The notes: generated by a model not told the origin, from the sequence alone. Shown: positions 10,101 to 20,849, counted from the first letter of the stretch. The stretch is DNA of 64,000 nucleotides from Tigriopus japonicus (GCA_010645155.1 CM021319.1:1346346-1410345), one strand, 5' to 3'. Program-made: numbers and translations.

Positions 10101-13100
10101 AGCATATTGTCAACCACGTGTAAGCAGAGGTATCTAGATGTAAAAAAGTGGTCATTTCCGAAACCTAGACTTTTTGAATACACACTAAAATTAGAAAAAC
10201 TTGAATCTCGCCTACTAGGCCAAGAAACTCAGTACTGCCAACGACCTTGTTTTACCGCTAGCGATATGATTTAAAACACTCACTTGAGCAACCTTAGTGC
10301 ATGTTCCATTGTCGAGGGCTTTTGGAAGTTTGGTAGGAGCATAGAAGAAGCATGGAAAAAGTATATGAGACAAAGAAGAAATAACCCTTCTCGCATTCTC
10401 TGAGTCAGGGGTCCGCAACCGGTGGGCCGCAGCCCATATGTGGGCCCAAGGGTGGTCTTTTGTGGGCCCAGGAGATATGGGGCAAGTCCAAAATAGTGGG
10501 CCCGCGAGACATCCATAGAACTGTACTCGTGGGCCCAAAGCTCTTTAATCGTTAGTTTGTGGGCCCCTAAACCTACCAACGTCTTTTTGATGGGCCCCCG
10601 ACAACATATAACCAAATTTGTGGGCCTTGACCCAAAAGTGGTTGCCGACCCCTGCTCCGAGTGCATAAGCTATGTTATGTGATTGAAAAAACGCAGCATA
10701 CGTGGCAAAACTTGATCGAGAAAGGTTATTAAATCTTTGTCTCATGTGCTTTTTCAATGCCTCTTCTATACTTCCAAAAGCCCTCAACAACTGAACTAAT
10801 ATTTGAAATTCCAGCCTTTTTTAATTGTCACTTTTGGGTTAAAAGTCTCTCTCAGTTATTTCACAGAAATCTCCACCCTCATCTTTTCCATGTTGTGACT
10901 TCTCTGAAGTTTTATTGTACGACTTAGAAACGACGTAGAAAGACAACACTTGAATATGATACACCCCACTTTATATATCCTAATCCTCACAACAATTTGT
11001 CTCATGTTGTGGAAGAATATGTGTTTTATATCTTGACATCAGCAAGAGGAATCAGACGTTACGAAATCGGATTCCTGACTTACTCTAAGATGTCCTTGGG
11101 AAAAGTGCGTTCGCTGAGAAAACTAAACCAATGAAAAATTATGGACACGGCCAAGTTGGTGTAAGACACATTAAATGTGTCTTAAAATTCGAAATTTAAG
11201 TTTGACCTTATTCAATTTAGAAATTTAAAGGAGAAAAGGAAGATAAGGAATAATCAGGGCCGTTTTGTGTGTCTCTCCCGGGTGATTCATAAGAAACGGA
11301 CCAGCAAACCACGACCGTATCTCGGTAATGGTTGCTCTGACAAAAATGTGCCAAGCCCAAAAAGACGCGGTAAATAGCAATAATTAAGATTTATGTTTTG
11401 ATATTCCCTTTATGTCGCCATATTTTTGATTTTAGCTAAATTTCGGTAGGTAGAAAAAGTTAAAAAAAAACCTTCACGGGAAAATTCGTCGTTGCTCTAT
11501 TATTGAACTTGGGGGAAATAACTTTGGCTCTTCAAGCCAAGAATTTGCAAACCATATGTAACAAATCTAAAGTTCATTCATGGTTTCAATCACGAATTAA
11601 ACATGTAATATTTAGGTGTTCCGTTTCTTTCGACACACCCGGTAGTGCGTTACAATACCTTTTTATCGGTACAAATTACAAGAAAAGCCCGAAGATCCTG
11701 TTCTATTTTAGTTTTCTAGTTCTAGTTTAGTTTTTTTCTGGACTCGGAACGCACCCTCGCAGCTGTGATCTGAAAGAGCACTGTGGGGATATTACGGCTC
11801 CACTTGACAGGCATTAATTCTTACCTCACCTTGGGGAATGACTCCAGGTTTACCCATTTAAGCCGTCAAAGGTCGTGATTATTGCATGTAAATTCATGCC
11901 AAAGGCCACTAGGACTCGGCAAGCCTGGGATTCGAACCAGGAATGTGGTGGTGAGCCGGGCGAATGCTCAATCCCTACGCTACAAATGCTTGCCTACATA
12001 TGTTTAGTGTTTTAATAACACATTTGTTTTCTGAACAACCTCGAGAGTTCGTTTCATTGATAGATTGAACACTTCATTTACAACAATCAACTTTTATTTT
12101 GTTATGTATTTGGAACCCAAGGTTATGATAGGCTGACATTCAGAAGATGTAGTTCAGAAATGAAGCCGGAGATATGATAAATGTTAGTTAGTTTAATTAT
12201 TTGCCAAAACAACATTTATCTTTGTTATATACCTAGACGTGTTTTCCATGCATAAAACGGAGTACAACATTATCAACACCAGAGCTATTTGGGTTTGAAG
12301 TGTTTACATAATAATCATCTCGGGAAGATTGTGTGTCTTGGCATCCAAAAAGCACACTTGCACTGTAAAGAAGTCCAAAAGCCTGATTTTTGGAAAAAAA
12401 CTTGTTCGTTTTTTTCTTGATCTACAGTATGGTAAATTGTAAAAAATGGCACTCAATCTAAGTAGTGGATAGGATGATATCTAACTATCTAAGGACATCA
12501 AAATCTCTTAGAAACCCTAAAAGTTGTGGAAGCACTTGTTTAAACCATTTAGACTTTCTGTTGTCTCCTTACCTCAATGAATATGATATATTTGCACCAA
12601 GTTGTACGAATGTTTTAGTTTCGACAAACGAGGAGAACTCAAGTTGTCAAGGACCAATTATTATTTGCTGTTAGCGAGAAAGGCTCTTCAGATGTTGGGA
12701 ATTTCTTCCCAAAGGTTTGAGCTCAAGTTTTTTTCGTTCCTCACATTGAGCAGTCTTTTCGTACACCCTGACACGAAAGTTGTGTCGTAGTCATACTTTG
12801 AGCCTAAAAATAACGGCAAAGCGTGGACAGTTTGGCGCAATCAAACCACTCGTGTGCCCCCAACAAGTGCTTAGACTATTTTTGGATTAGTTATGATGTA
12901 ATTTAAGGACAAATAGGTGACAAATTATTCCTGGAACAGTAATTGTCAACTTGATGTCCGGCGTTTTCTTTTTGCACGGTTCCATCTTCCTTTAAACCGC
13001 TGTGAAAAAATAGTGAATGGCGGGAATCAAATTTTACTCGGTGTTGGAGAAAGGAGACTAGTTTTGGAACACCTCTTACCAAAAAGAAAGGGAAAAATTA

Positions 13101-14005
13101 CTGTCCGTCATCATTCAAGAGCTCATGGAATCTCAACCGTTCATCAAAATTTTAGGCAAAGGGAACCCACTGAAAAAGTGCGGAAGAACGTTGAGCCGTC
13201 CACACTTTCCACTTTGGTCGATAGCATCCCAAATATCATTTCCGAGCAAGAAGAGACTAGTTGGGGACAGATTGGATATCAAGTCGTTCAAATCTATTCT
13301 GATATAATGAAAATATTTTGGTTCAAAATTGCGACAAAACTTTCATGTCAGGGTGTAAGCAACATTTAACGTGCCGAATGAGCTTCAAGTCAAAGGAGAA
13401 AGGTTCAGACGAAACAGAACAATGAGACAAAGGCTCCCAAAAAGAAACTTTTTACTGTTATGGACACGTTGATTTTTTAATGATTCGATAAACTGAGTAT
13501 CTTTGGTTATTAAATTAGGGGAGAGAGCAACGAGCGTGAGAATCAAAATATGGTCACAGTCTGAAGTTTTGTAAAGATATCCCTAGTTAAGGATAAGTCA
13601 CCCTTAATGGATCTTCACTCGTAAGAAGTATTATAAAAGGATGTTAGAGTCAAATATTTTATCAGTAAGTGCCTTTAAAGGCTTGTTTTTCACAAAAATT
13701 GAAGATATTTTATTTCCTCAACTATGCAAAAGCTAAAAGAAGGGACTCCCCTGTCCCTAAAAAAGTGCCCACTCGTTAATGGGCCCATGGAAGGCACGCA
13801 TCAACACTAAATCATTCCCGTTTCTCCCATATTTCAGGTTGAAATTGACGTCAATCTCTGCTTTTGCTCTACCCATGTCTGCAATCACCCGCTAGGAGAG
13901 CTGCTCAGTTCCAAGGCCACCAAGGCCTCCACCATTTCTTTGGTCCCAACCTTGGTTGCGGCTCTGCTGATGGCAATCGGTCTCCAACTCCAACGGCACT
14001 TCTAA
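7143..14005 (+). CDS. Ly6/quiver-type three-finger GPI-anchored protein, three exons
   Basis: The exons are 7143-7412, 8738-8844 and 13838-14005, joined by TTTTCAG/GTAAGT, GTTGCAG/GTGAGC and ATTTCAG boundaries with matching phases (2 bases in, then phase 1, then 0). The product holds exactly ten cysteines in the Ly6 pattern: CYAC, HSC, RTC, KSC in exon one, GCS and GCD in exon two, then LCFC and VCN in exon three. The C-terminus is SSKATKA followed by a hydrophobic stretch (VPTLVAALLMAIGLQL) and a short basic end, a GPI-attachment signal. Family members sit on the outer cell surface and many modulate ion channels or receptors (Drosophila quiver/sleepless acts on Shaker channels); the specific partner here is unknown. 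The last intron is almost 5 kb and carries several transposons. The signal peptide exon is separate and uncertain. Confidence 0.82.
7413..8737 (+). other. Ly6-like gene intron, no other feature
   Basis: Bounded by GTAAGT at 7413 and TTATGTTGCAG at 8737. The reading frames inside (for example 8099-8314 and 8421-8699) have no domain and no splice context. No repeats seen. Confidence 0.45.
8845..9190 (+). other. Intron sequence, nothing seen
   Basis: Low-complexity AT-rich stretch between the donor at 8845 and the first foldback element. Confidence 0.4.
9191..9626. mobile_element. Foldback element FB-1, copy 1
   Basis: The whole 436-bp segment is one long imperfect palindrome: CAAGAAGCAC at the left end mirrors GTGCTTCTTG at the right, with the arms continuing about 210 bp to a centre near 9405 (GAATGAACT...AGTTCATTC around a TTTTATCAC turn). 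Flanks CCATTGT at 9184-9190 and 9627-9633 give a 7-bp target duplication. A second copy with its own duplication is at 22024-22473. There is no coding capacity; transcripts would fold into a long hairpin. It lies in the last intron of the Ly6-like gene. Confidence 0.85.
9634..10302 (+). other. Intron sequence, nothing assigned
   Basis: AT-rich. A short inverted similarity links 9720-9795 and 10180-10250 ('agtctaggtt' / 'aacctagact', plus 'gcctattttggca' against 'actaggccaagaa'), suggesting an old element of about 550 bp spanning 9660-10290. I could not fix its ends. Confidence 0.3.
10303..10796. mobile_element. Foldback element FB-2, copy interrupted by a hAT MITE
   Basis: The left arm (10303-10405) and right arm (about 10681-10796) are inverted copies: 'gagggcttttggaag' and 'agcatagaagaagcat' on the left mirror 'cttccaaaagccctc' and 'atgcctcttctat' on the right. 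The palindrome is split by the MITE at 10406-10654 and resumes with 'gtgcataagctatg'. The same sequence family fills 40882-42460. Confidence 0.75.
10406..10654. mobile_element. hAT MITE, family 1 (GGGCCC-rich)
   Basis: 249 bp with terminal repeats CAGGGGTCCGCAACC / GGTTGCCGACCCCTG, and an interior of repeated 'gtgggccc' words. Flanks CTCTGAGT (10398-10405) and CTCCGAGT (10655-10662) match at 7 of 8 positions, an aged hAT target duplication. Sister copies are at 15370, 43722 and 45000. The frames running through it are not genes. Confidence 0.85.
10797..11741 (+). other. Intron sequence, nothing assigned
   Basis: No domain-bearing frame, repeat or RNA gene recognised. The short ORF at 11503-11730 has no supporting features. 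Confidence 0.4.
11742..12000 (-). mobile_element. tRNA-derived SINE, family A, minus strand
   Basis: Read on the minus strand, GGCAAGC ... GCTTGCC form a perfect 7-bp acceptor-like stem around a head containing GGTTCGAATCC. The family body follows ('cctagtggcc', 'cacgacctttgacggcttaa', 'gtcattccccaaggtgaggtaag') and then 'agatcacagctgcgagggtgcg' near 11765. The tail is toward the lower coordinates. It is the most tRNA-like copy in the window but carries the SINE body, so it is not a tRNA gene. Confidence 0.82.
12001..12763 (+). other. Intron sequence, nothing assigned
   Basis: AT-rich. The overlapping short frames at 12465-12790 show no domain. Confidence 0.4.
12764..13355. mobile_element. 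TA-flanked TIR element (Tc1/mariner-like), non-autonomous or decayed
   Basis: CACCCTGACACGAAAG at the left end mirrors CTTTCATGTCAGGGTG at the right; similarity extends inward for about 45 bp ('tttgagcctaaaaata' against 'tattttggttcaaaa'). Both ends abut TA (12762-12763 and 13356-13357), the insertion signature of Tc1/mariner elements. It contains a 150-codon frame at 12917-13369 that runs out through the right end; I see no DDE catalytic motif in it, so I do not call it a transposase. Confidence 0.65.
13358..13837 (+). other. Intron sequence, nothing assigned
   Basis: No feature between the TIR element and the acceptor ATATTTCAG before the last Ly6 exon. Confidence 0.4.
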
Positions 14006-14949
14006 TCAACCGATCTACGTCCTACGTTGTTCAAAATAGCTAAAAAAAAACGTGAAAAACACACACCAACTCACTGCAACTCTCAATAACAGTAAACGGA
14101 AGAAGAGACTTTGGTTGATTGTCAAGAGGATCTTCAAATGAGAACTTATGGCCATTGAACCAAAATGAAACATACTTTGGCTGACAACCGTGATGAATGA
14201 CACAGTGTGACTGAGCAAGTTTTTTCTCCCTCTAGAGTTCAGTGCTAATGAGTTTCAAGATCGAGATCAAACACGCCAATTTGGCCTGACTTTGACGTGA
14301 ATACTCACACAAAATTGTCCATATTTTAGCAGAATATATCTCTTTCGAACTTGTCGGCCTGAATGGGTGTCTTTGTTCCATTGAGGGGACTCCAGACAGT
14401 TCCAGACTATTTACCTTCTTCCGTCGAACAAAAGGCGACACTTGGATCTCATGCGTCATTGAATCACACGTCATTGAAGGTTTCCGAAAGAGAGAAAAAA
14501 GATTAGTGAGGCTTAAAGCTTCTTAGAAAACTAAGAAAGTCGGCTAATTGAGCTTTTTGTGCTTTTCTAAGGAAGAGAGAGGTTTTCTGCCACGTTGACT
14601 TGGACTATTCTAAATCAAAAGACATTGCCATATGCACCACTACAAGGATGAACCGGTCTCAAAAGACCAATTTAAATAAAACCGGTATTTCTGTCGATTA
14701 GATGGCTTTCACAGAGTTAAACACTACTGATGCGATTCAAACATTTTTTTGGCCAAGTGTTGCCACATTAGCCCTTGTTTAACTTGTTGGATCAAAACGT
14801 TTAACTCAGATTGACTGCCAGAGAACCAGTACACACAAACTCTATGTAAAACCGGCGACACTTTTTATTTGATCGCATCACTATTAAACAGACTTGCCTG
14901 GGTACTTACCCTCTCTTGTTTTCAATGTAAACAACTCGTCATTGACGAT
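14006..14949. other. Downstream of the Ly6-like gene; no gene seen
   Basis: Expected to hold the 3' UTR of the Ly6-like gene. The first downstream AATAAA-like word I see is far off (ATTTAAATAAAACC near 14670). No other feature recognised. Confidence 0.35.
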
Positions 14950-15632
14950 AGTATACAATGATAAAAGAGAACAGTCATATACCACGCCATCTATTGCATT
15001 TTATGTCGCATCAGCTCACTTTCCATGATTCAAATTGTTATTTAGATATCAATGGTCATCTATGAGTTTTAGACAACCTAAACCGCCTCAAATTTTAAGA
15101 GAGGGACTCCAAATGGAACTACAAGTGTTTTCAGCTGTATCTTAGCTTAGATCACACCAAAAGTTCTTGTTCAATTGTCAAGCTTTTCACACCTTTTAAA
15201 GAAATTTTACCGATGAATTCAACACAAGATTATTGCAGGTCCAATAACAATCCCTAACCAACATTTGAGGCTATTTAACTTGTCCAAAACTAATGTTTTA
15301 TTGTCGTTATCTGCAAATACATGTTCATTATGGCAAGTGCAGGCGAGTGCTACACAAAATGAGCTGGATCAGGGGTCGGCAACCACTTTTAGGTCAAGGT
15401 CCACAAAATTTGATTACGTGCTGTCAAGGGCCCACCAAAAAGACGTTGTTAGGTTCAGGGGCCCACAAATTAATGATCAAGGAGCATTGAGCCCACCACT
15501 ACAGGACTGCGAATGGCTCGCGGGCCCACTATTTTGGACGTTCCCTATAGCTCCTTGGCCCACCAATGACCATCTTTGGCCCCACATGTTGCCGACCCCT
15601 GAACTGGATGGTGCTGCATTTTATGACTACTT
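14950..15632. mobile_element. Foldback element FB-3, copy 1, interrupted by a hAT MITE
   Basis: The left part ('tataccacgccatctattgcattttatg', then 'gagttttagacaacctaaacc') mirrors the right part ('gaggctatttaacttgtccaaaact' ... 'gctggatggtgctgcattttatgac'). The right arm is split by the MITE at 15370-15601 and resumes immediately after it. A second, uninterrupted copy of the same family is at 17475-17882. Left boundary approximate. Confidence 0.65.
15370..15601. mobile_element. hAT MITE, family 1
   Basis: 232 bp with ends CAGGGGTCGGCAACC / GTTGCCGACCCCTG. The flanks AGCTGGAT (15362-15369) and AACTGGAT (15602-15609) match at 7 of 8 positions. The interior shares the repeated 'gggcccac' words of the copies at 10406 and 45000, in reverse order. 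It sits inside the right arm of FB-3. Confidence 0.86.
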
Positions 15633-15644
15633 TTTTATCCTTTA

Positions 15645-15770
15645 ACGAACAACTGATTGGGAGGTCACCGTGCTAATACTGGGGTCAAAATTGCACGCTG
15701 ACACAAAAGTTTGACCTATTTTGAAACTTCTCAATGTATACTGGACACGAAAGAACAGAGATTTAGTATC
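15645..15770 (+). repeat. Dispersed repeat R1, shared inverted with 36470-36615
   Basis: 'aacgaacaactgattgggaggtcac' through 'caaaagtttgacctatttt' and 'cttctcaatgtatactggacac' is the reverse complement, with substitutions, of a segment near 36475-36615 that interrupts an LTR. This defines a repeat of at least 120 bp; its ends and class are unknown. Confidence 0.55.
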
Positions 15771-16129
15771 ATAAGCTCATTCGTTGCACATTTATTATTA
15801 TATTTTCTATTTCACAGGTTGTTCTTAAAGGAATCTTTATCACTCAGAATCCCTTTTTTATTTCAAAACATACTAACATTGTCGTTGATTTAAAATAGAC
15901 TCGAAATTTCAGGATCCCTACAGTTTTGGGAACAAGTTTAAGACGAGGATATTACTAAAATCTACATAAATTTCGTCCTTGTTTTGCCCCTATTTGTTGA
16001 CGGATTTTGAAGCTTCGATTTAATTTCTTTTCTTTATCTTTATTGCGAGGACTTGCCTCATTGGATCGAGAAAACAATGTTCAATCTCTACAGCATCCAT
16101 ATATTTTAATCTTGTTTATTTTTTGTCCA
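15771..16129. other. No gene seen
   Basis: AT-rich, with short frames lacking domains. Confidence 0.4.
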
Positions 16130-16290
16130 TTGAGACGGACCCATTCTGGTTTTTTTTCTGGTGAGGGTGCCATTCGAGGCATGAATCTACTAGACCGAAA
16201 TGAGGGTGGGTGAAAACTTGGGATCGAACCCATAAACCCGAGCATAACTCGGTCGCGCGTTATTCAACTGTGCTACACCATCTTCCCTGA
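16130..16290 (-). mobile_element. tRNA-like SINE sequence, family B
   Basis: On the minus strand the segment starts 'gggaagatggtgtagcacagttgaa' (A-box-like) and carries a B-box-like GGTTCGATCCC about 50 bp later, followed by non-tRNA sequence. Stem pairing is poor, so I read it as a SINE head rather than a tRNA gene. Only one copy is seen in this window. Confidence 0.5.
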
Positions 16291-16374
16291 TTAAATTTCG
16301 CCTTATTGTAAAATACATCAACCCTCAACTGTTTTTCCAACGGATTGAGAACCCACCAACCGTACCTTGGGGTC

Positions 16375-16490
16375 CATTGGTGCGAATCCTGGCCTTACAG
16401 AGTCCTAGCAGTCCGTGGGATTACACGCAATGAAACTTTTAATGGACAAATTTATCAACATTCCCGAGGGGGAGGTAAGACAAATGCTAT
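16375..16490 (+). mobile_element. SINE family A fragment
   Basis: Holds the end of the tRNA-like head ('ggtgcgaatcctgg'), then 'gagtcctagcagtccgtgg' and 'cattcccgagggggaggtaag', the family A body words in the right order but diverged. It lacks the 3' part. Confidence 0.6.
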
Positions 16491-17474
16491 TTGGAATGAT
16501 GTTTGAAGAGTATATTTTACATCGCTATCACTATAAAGTTGTGTCGTATTTACCACACAGAAAAGGAAAAGCCCCGTTTTTTCGTTTTCTTATGTACTAA
16601 ACTTTGGAAAAAAACAGAAACAATCTCAACTCTCATGTCTCTTGTTCGAGATATGACAAAATAAGATAACAAAGACTCTTTCATGAAAGAAAAACTTCGC
16701 ATTTGGAAAAAATGAAGGACAGCACATTTGTATTTATCCGGCCTTTCTCTCATAAAAACGACCAATTCAAAGATTAGAACGTCATTAACCAGCCTACGGT
16801 ATCGGAAACCTCTCACAGACAGATTGTTAAGAGTGCATTTAGCCTCATTATTGGTAAAAATAGGGTCTTAATCTTCGCACAGGAACAGCCTTATAGAAAC
16901 CTACAAATCCGATTATCTTCTTTGAATAAACAACCACGGATTGGACTGTACGTGGTCAATGAAGCTTTTGGTTTTTGAGAAATTCTAAAAATGTGGAAAT
17001 TAGTTTGACTGATGAGTGGTCGGGGGAATACCCACCTCTGGGGTCGGGCAGCCCAGGGTAGGTTGAGACCATTATTTCAAAAGTAATGTGGCCGGAATGG
17101 GTTCCTGTTGACAATGTTACCTTTGTCTTCGCATGATTGGGTTTTACCCAGTGTTGAGTTCTTCTGATCTAATTGCAATCAGACAATGAGGTTGAGTAAC
17201 ATTAGGAGTAAGTCTTAGTGAGCTTTAAGGAGTCCATTGAGTGTATATTGAACATGAAAAATTATCAGAATAGATGTACTAAGTGGTGGAGGAGATCGGG
17301 TACTTCACAATTCTCCACCTATCGTCTTTAACTTCTGGAAGCTTGGATAACATCCATCAAAAAATTTACACTGATGGGGTATGACATTGTTAAATATTAA
17401 ATCCCTTCTTAAAAAAGCTTCTGCCTCTTTGGGATCGTCTGAAGAAGAGCACTATAACAACAGAGTACGGTCAT
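16491..17474. other. No gene seen
   Basis: No recognised repeat or exon. The 16550-16816 minus frame and the others are short and featureless. Confidence 0.4.
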
Positions 17475-17882
17475 AAAGTGTGGCATCTAGTGGATTACAT
17501 ACGGCAGCAGCTCGCAGTTCCCATGATACACATGTTTTTGAAGATTGTAACGGTCACTCATAAGTTTTGGACAAACTAAAGTGCCTAAAACGTTGATGGC
17601 GGAACTCCAAATAGAACTTTAATTGTTTTTCTGATGAATTTTGGCATAGATCCTGCCTGAATTACCTTTTCAGTAGTCAGATTTCCTTGCCAATTTGAAA
17701 GGGATTTATCAGTGATTTCAACCAAAAACCACCACAAGTCTATTAACAATCAATACTCAGTCAACATTTGAGGCACTTTAGTTTGTCCAAAACTGATGGT
17801 TGACCGTTGCGATCTTCAAAAATGTGTGTAAGATGGGAAATGCGAGCTGTTGCCGCATGAAATCCACTAGACGGCGCACTTT
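17475..17882. mobile_element. Foldback element FB-3, copy 2
   Basis: AAAGTG ... CACTTT ends enclose arms of about 110 bp or more: 'gcatctagtggatt', 'cagcagctcgcagttccc', 'gtttttgaagattgtaacggtca', 'agttttggacaaactaaagtgcc' on the left are mirrored in inverse order on the right up to 17880. It shares sequence with 14950-15632. No coding capacity. Confidence 0.72.
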
Positions 17883-18181
17883 GTGTTCGCACTCTGTTAG
17901 TATAGTGCTCTAGTCTGAAGAAGACAAGGTTGATGCCAGACAAAGCTGGGGCCTAGAAAAATCTTCTTTTTCTTTGTGAATCAGAAATTCTAGACCTTTC
18001 AAGGATTAAAGCCAGCTGACAATCACGTTTGTAAACCATCAACTGACCCAGGAACAACTAGAATTTGATGGACTGTGCACGGCCAAGCAAGATCGAGCAG
18101 ATTTACAACACAAAAAAATAAGAAGCCCCATTTTTTCCCTTTTTCCTATGTACTAAATGGATTAGTGTCGTCGGAAAAATT

Positions 18182-18395
18182 CAGCTGGGGATTTTGAGCC
18201 AAACTGGCTAGGGTTGGATCAGAATTAGGCTTGGGCATTTCAAAGTTTAAGCTTGCCACGTGCGGGAAGAGTTCGTTTCGATTGGTTGTCAAAATGAGGA
18301 ATCTGAATTAGGCTTGATAGTCGAAATTATTTTTTGTGGGGTTAGTCTTGACTCTGGCGTATGCCTAGCCATTTTGGCCTCAGAATCCCCGGCTG
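18182..18395. mobile_element. hAT-like MITE, family 4
   Basis: 214 bp with about 30-bp terminal inverted repeats: CAGCTGGGGATTTTGAGCC...TGGCTAGG on the left, mirrored by CCTAGCCATTTTGGCCTCAG...CCCCGGCTG on the right. Flanks are A-rich (GAAAAATT / AAAAATAA), so a target duplication is only suggestive. Confidence 0.65.
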
Positions 18396-19199
18396 AAAAA
18401 TAAGATGAAAAAATGATCAACATGTTTTTTAAGATTTTTTTTTTAGTTTAGCTTTATAGAATAGGGAAGCCAACTAAGAAGAAGACATGTCTGAGCATAT
18501 GTGTGTGAATAATCTGATACCCCCTTTACATGAGCAAGGACATTTTACAACATTCTCTACAATTTGGAAAAACAGTCAAAACTAAAAACATGCTTGAAAT
18601 AAGATTAACTCTCGAATTAAGATTAATTTTGCTAACGGAAAATGGTTCTTTATTCAGGTATAATTATACTTTTAAAAGGCATTTCATTAAGATTCAGGTT
18701 AGCTGAATAGAGTGTCTGAAACTAAATTAATCAGTGAAGACCAAAAGGGCTATTAACCAAAACCGCCGAAACCGAAAGCAGCTGACTAAATAATCAAATG
18801 CATGCAAATTTACTTTTTTTTTTGACTCATAAAATTTCACGAACTCTCGAGTCCTCTTCAATAACTCGAGTAGTCCCTAATTTTGGGAAAAAACAGAATT
18901 CGAGTAAACTCCCACAGCCTTTACTAACATTTTTATAGCAAAAGCTTGGATGAATTTAACTTTCCTAATATTATTTTTAGATGTACGTAAGTGGGGATTT
19001 ACTGATAAACGCTGCATAGTAAAATGTGATTATTTTGGATGGTTAATGATTTTACATTCTACCACAGATAAATATATCCACAAACGATTTTTGACCAAAG
19101 GAATAAGCCTTTAATTAAATTATTTTTTGCGAACAGGGCCCCAAACAAAATTATTTCGTGACCAAATTTGCTTCAATCAAGTCATTTTTGAAAAGAAAT
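18396..19199. other. No gene; degraded piece of hAT family 2 near 18728-18800
   Basis: Around 18730-18795 the words 'cagtgaagaccaaaagggct', 'aaccgccgaaaccgaaagcag' and 'ctgactaaataatc' resemble the end of the TAGTGATGG family (compare 27813-27905). The rest shows nothing recognisable. Confidence 0.4.
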
Positions 19200-20849
19200 T
19201 TTTAAATGAGCTGCGGTAAATGAAGTTTTGGAAAATGAGGAGGTCCCTTTGTATTACACTGTAATGTGTAACACTTGTACTTTTGGTATTTAGCGTCCAA
19301 CTACTTTAACCATATACCTTCACATTTTTACGAAAATATCATGATGGACCGTGTCCATCCGTCAACTCGAATCATTAGTGGATCAAATATTAGATCAAAA
19401 TGGAAGATCTGACTTACACATATGGTTACCTACGTAAATGTTCAAGCGGATGTGTAACAACATTTATAATTTAGCCAAACATGAAGAGCTTATCTAGATA
19501 GGTTAGCCCTTACTCAGAACACTGCATTGCAAGCAACACGGTGACAACCCTTATGAAATTGTTTGTTGAGCAGTCCTCTTAATTGATGAATGCCTCGCCA
19601 TTGGCAACCTAGTGTCTTGGTCGAGCCGTAACTTGTTCCACCTATAGGTACTGAAAGAATATTGGCAATTCAACATTAAAAATGATTATTGGTAGGAAAA
19701 GGCTAAGAAAGCACTTTTCACGTTTATCCACTTTCCAATCTGCTTTTGGGAGGATTGACTTTACATTAGCTGATTGAGAGACAATGTCAAAAGCGAGCTT
19801 AGGTTTGTCGCAAATAAATTATAGATGTTACATGGACTGAAGTTCAACGATCCTTAATGTTGCTGGTCATAAACAAATGGAATTAATTCTAATGAACTCA
19901 AGTCCGAGCTTTAAGATAAGGTTTGTCTTTGGGCCGGAAAGGTTTCCTTCGCCGGAAAAACACGTGCAAAATAGAAAAAAGCAAGTTCAAAATCGGAAAG
20001 TAGTTGACAGTTCAGAATTGTTTTAGAATTTGATAAATTAGAATTTTCATAAAATATTATATATCCACCCCCTATTTATTATTGATAGATTTTCACTCGT
20101 GCTCCAACACATAGATAAATGAAATAGAGATATCTCAATTTTGACGTCGACAAAACCGCCCTCTATGAGGGATTACCTAACAACATTGGTAAAAATGATT
20201 GTTTCATAAGGTACGTCATAGAGTGCGCCACCGTGTTTGTAACGCAAATATCCTTTTTGAAGTTCGATTCTCCGAGTCAATTCAGAAAATACAGCCTACG
20301 TCATCTAGAGGTCACGGATCTCCGCACTGTCACGGCGGTCTGCCTGCTTTGCTAGAATTGAGAAGTCTGGGGGTAGTTTGTGTCCAACACTACTACTCAA
20401 GATCATTTCAATCACGTAAAGTTATTCACAAATGTAAGCGTATATAGTTGACATTTTCGTCGCATATCTTATTAGAAACCAGATTTGAAATTGATAATTT
20501 TTGAGACAAAAGTCTTTGAAATTGATAAATATTGACCAAAAAATTGAAAATCGAGTTTTACTGAGACATTACATTTTCTTATTTGAGGCAAGATCCAAAT
20601 CATTTTTTGTCGAAAATCTCAAATTTCTGCCATTAGATTGCTGTATCGCTAGATTTACCCATGGTTTATAACCACGTTTGATCTAGTTTCTTTTAAGCTC
20701 TTTTTAACAAGCGCCAATGTTTTTTACATTGTCTTCAAGATCTTCCGGCATTCAGGCATTGAGTATTTGACTATTTAATCATCTCTTGTTCTTAACACAA
20801 GTTTACTAAAGGTGTTCTAATTTTGCCATTGACATGCAGTTAAGGCGTA
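19200..20849 (+). repeat. Upstream part of a tandem segmental duplication, copy 1
   Basis: Non-coding sequence ahead of the first channel copy that resembles 28785-30700: for example 'ccatccgtcaactcgaatcatt' at 19360 against 28970, 'atggaagatctg' at 19400 against 29010, 'gtgtaacaacatt' at 19451 against 29050, and 'aattgtttgttgagcagtcctcttaattg' at 19557 against 29581. It shows that the two channel genes arose with their flanks. I could not find an N-terminal exon here. Confidence 0.65.

Noticed and set aside
10215..10790. Overlapping minus-strand ORFs of 81-128 codons
   Set aside because: They run through a foldback element and a MITE, crossing their boundaries; no coding signal.
11920..12000. 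A tRNA gene on the minus strand with a perfect 7-bp acceptor stem
   Set aside because: It is followed by the body of SINE family A, found in four places, and lacks a normal anticodon arm; it is a SINE head.
12917..13369. 150-codon ORF as a transposase
   Set aside because: It lies within a TIR element but shows no DDE or helix-turn-helix motif and runs past the right terminal repeat.
20199..20447. N-terminal exon of channel copy 1 carrying a His-Gly motif
   Set aside because: The frame contains HG twice and ends at a GTAAAG donor, but nothing similar exists in the parallel region of copy 2 and its phase does not give an open junction.
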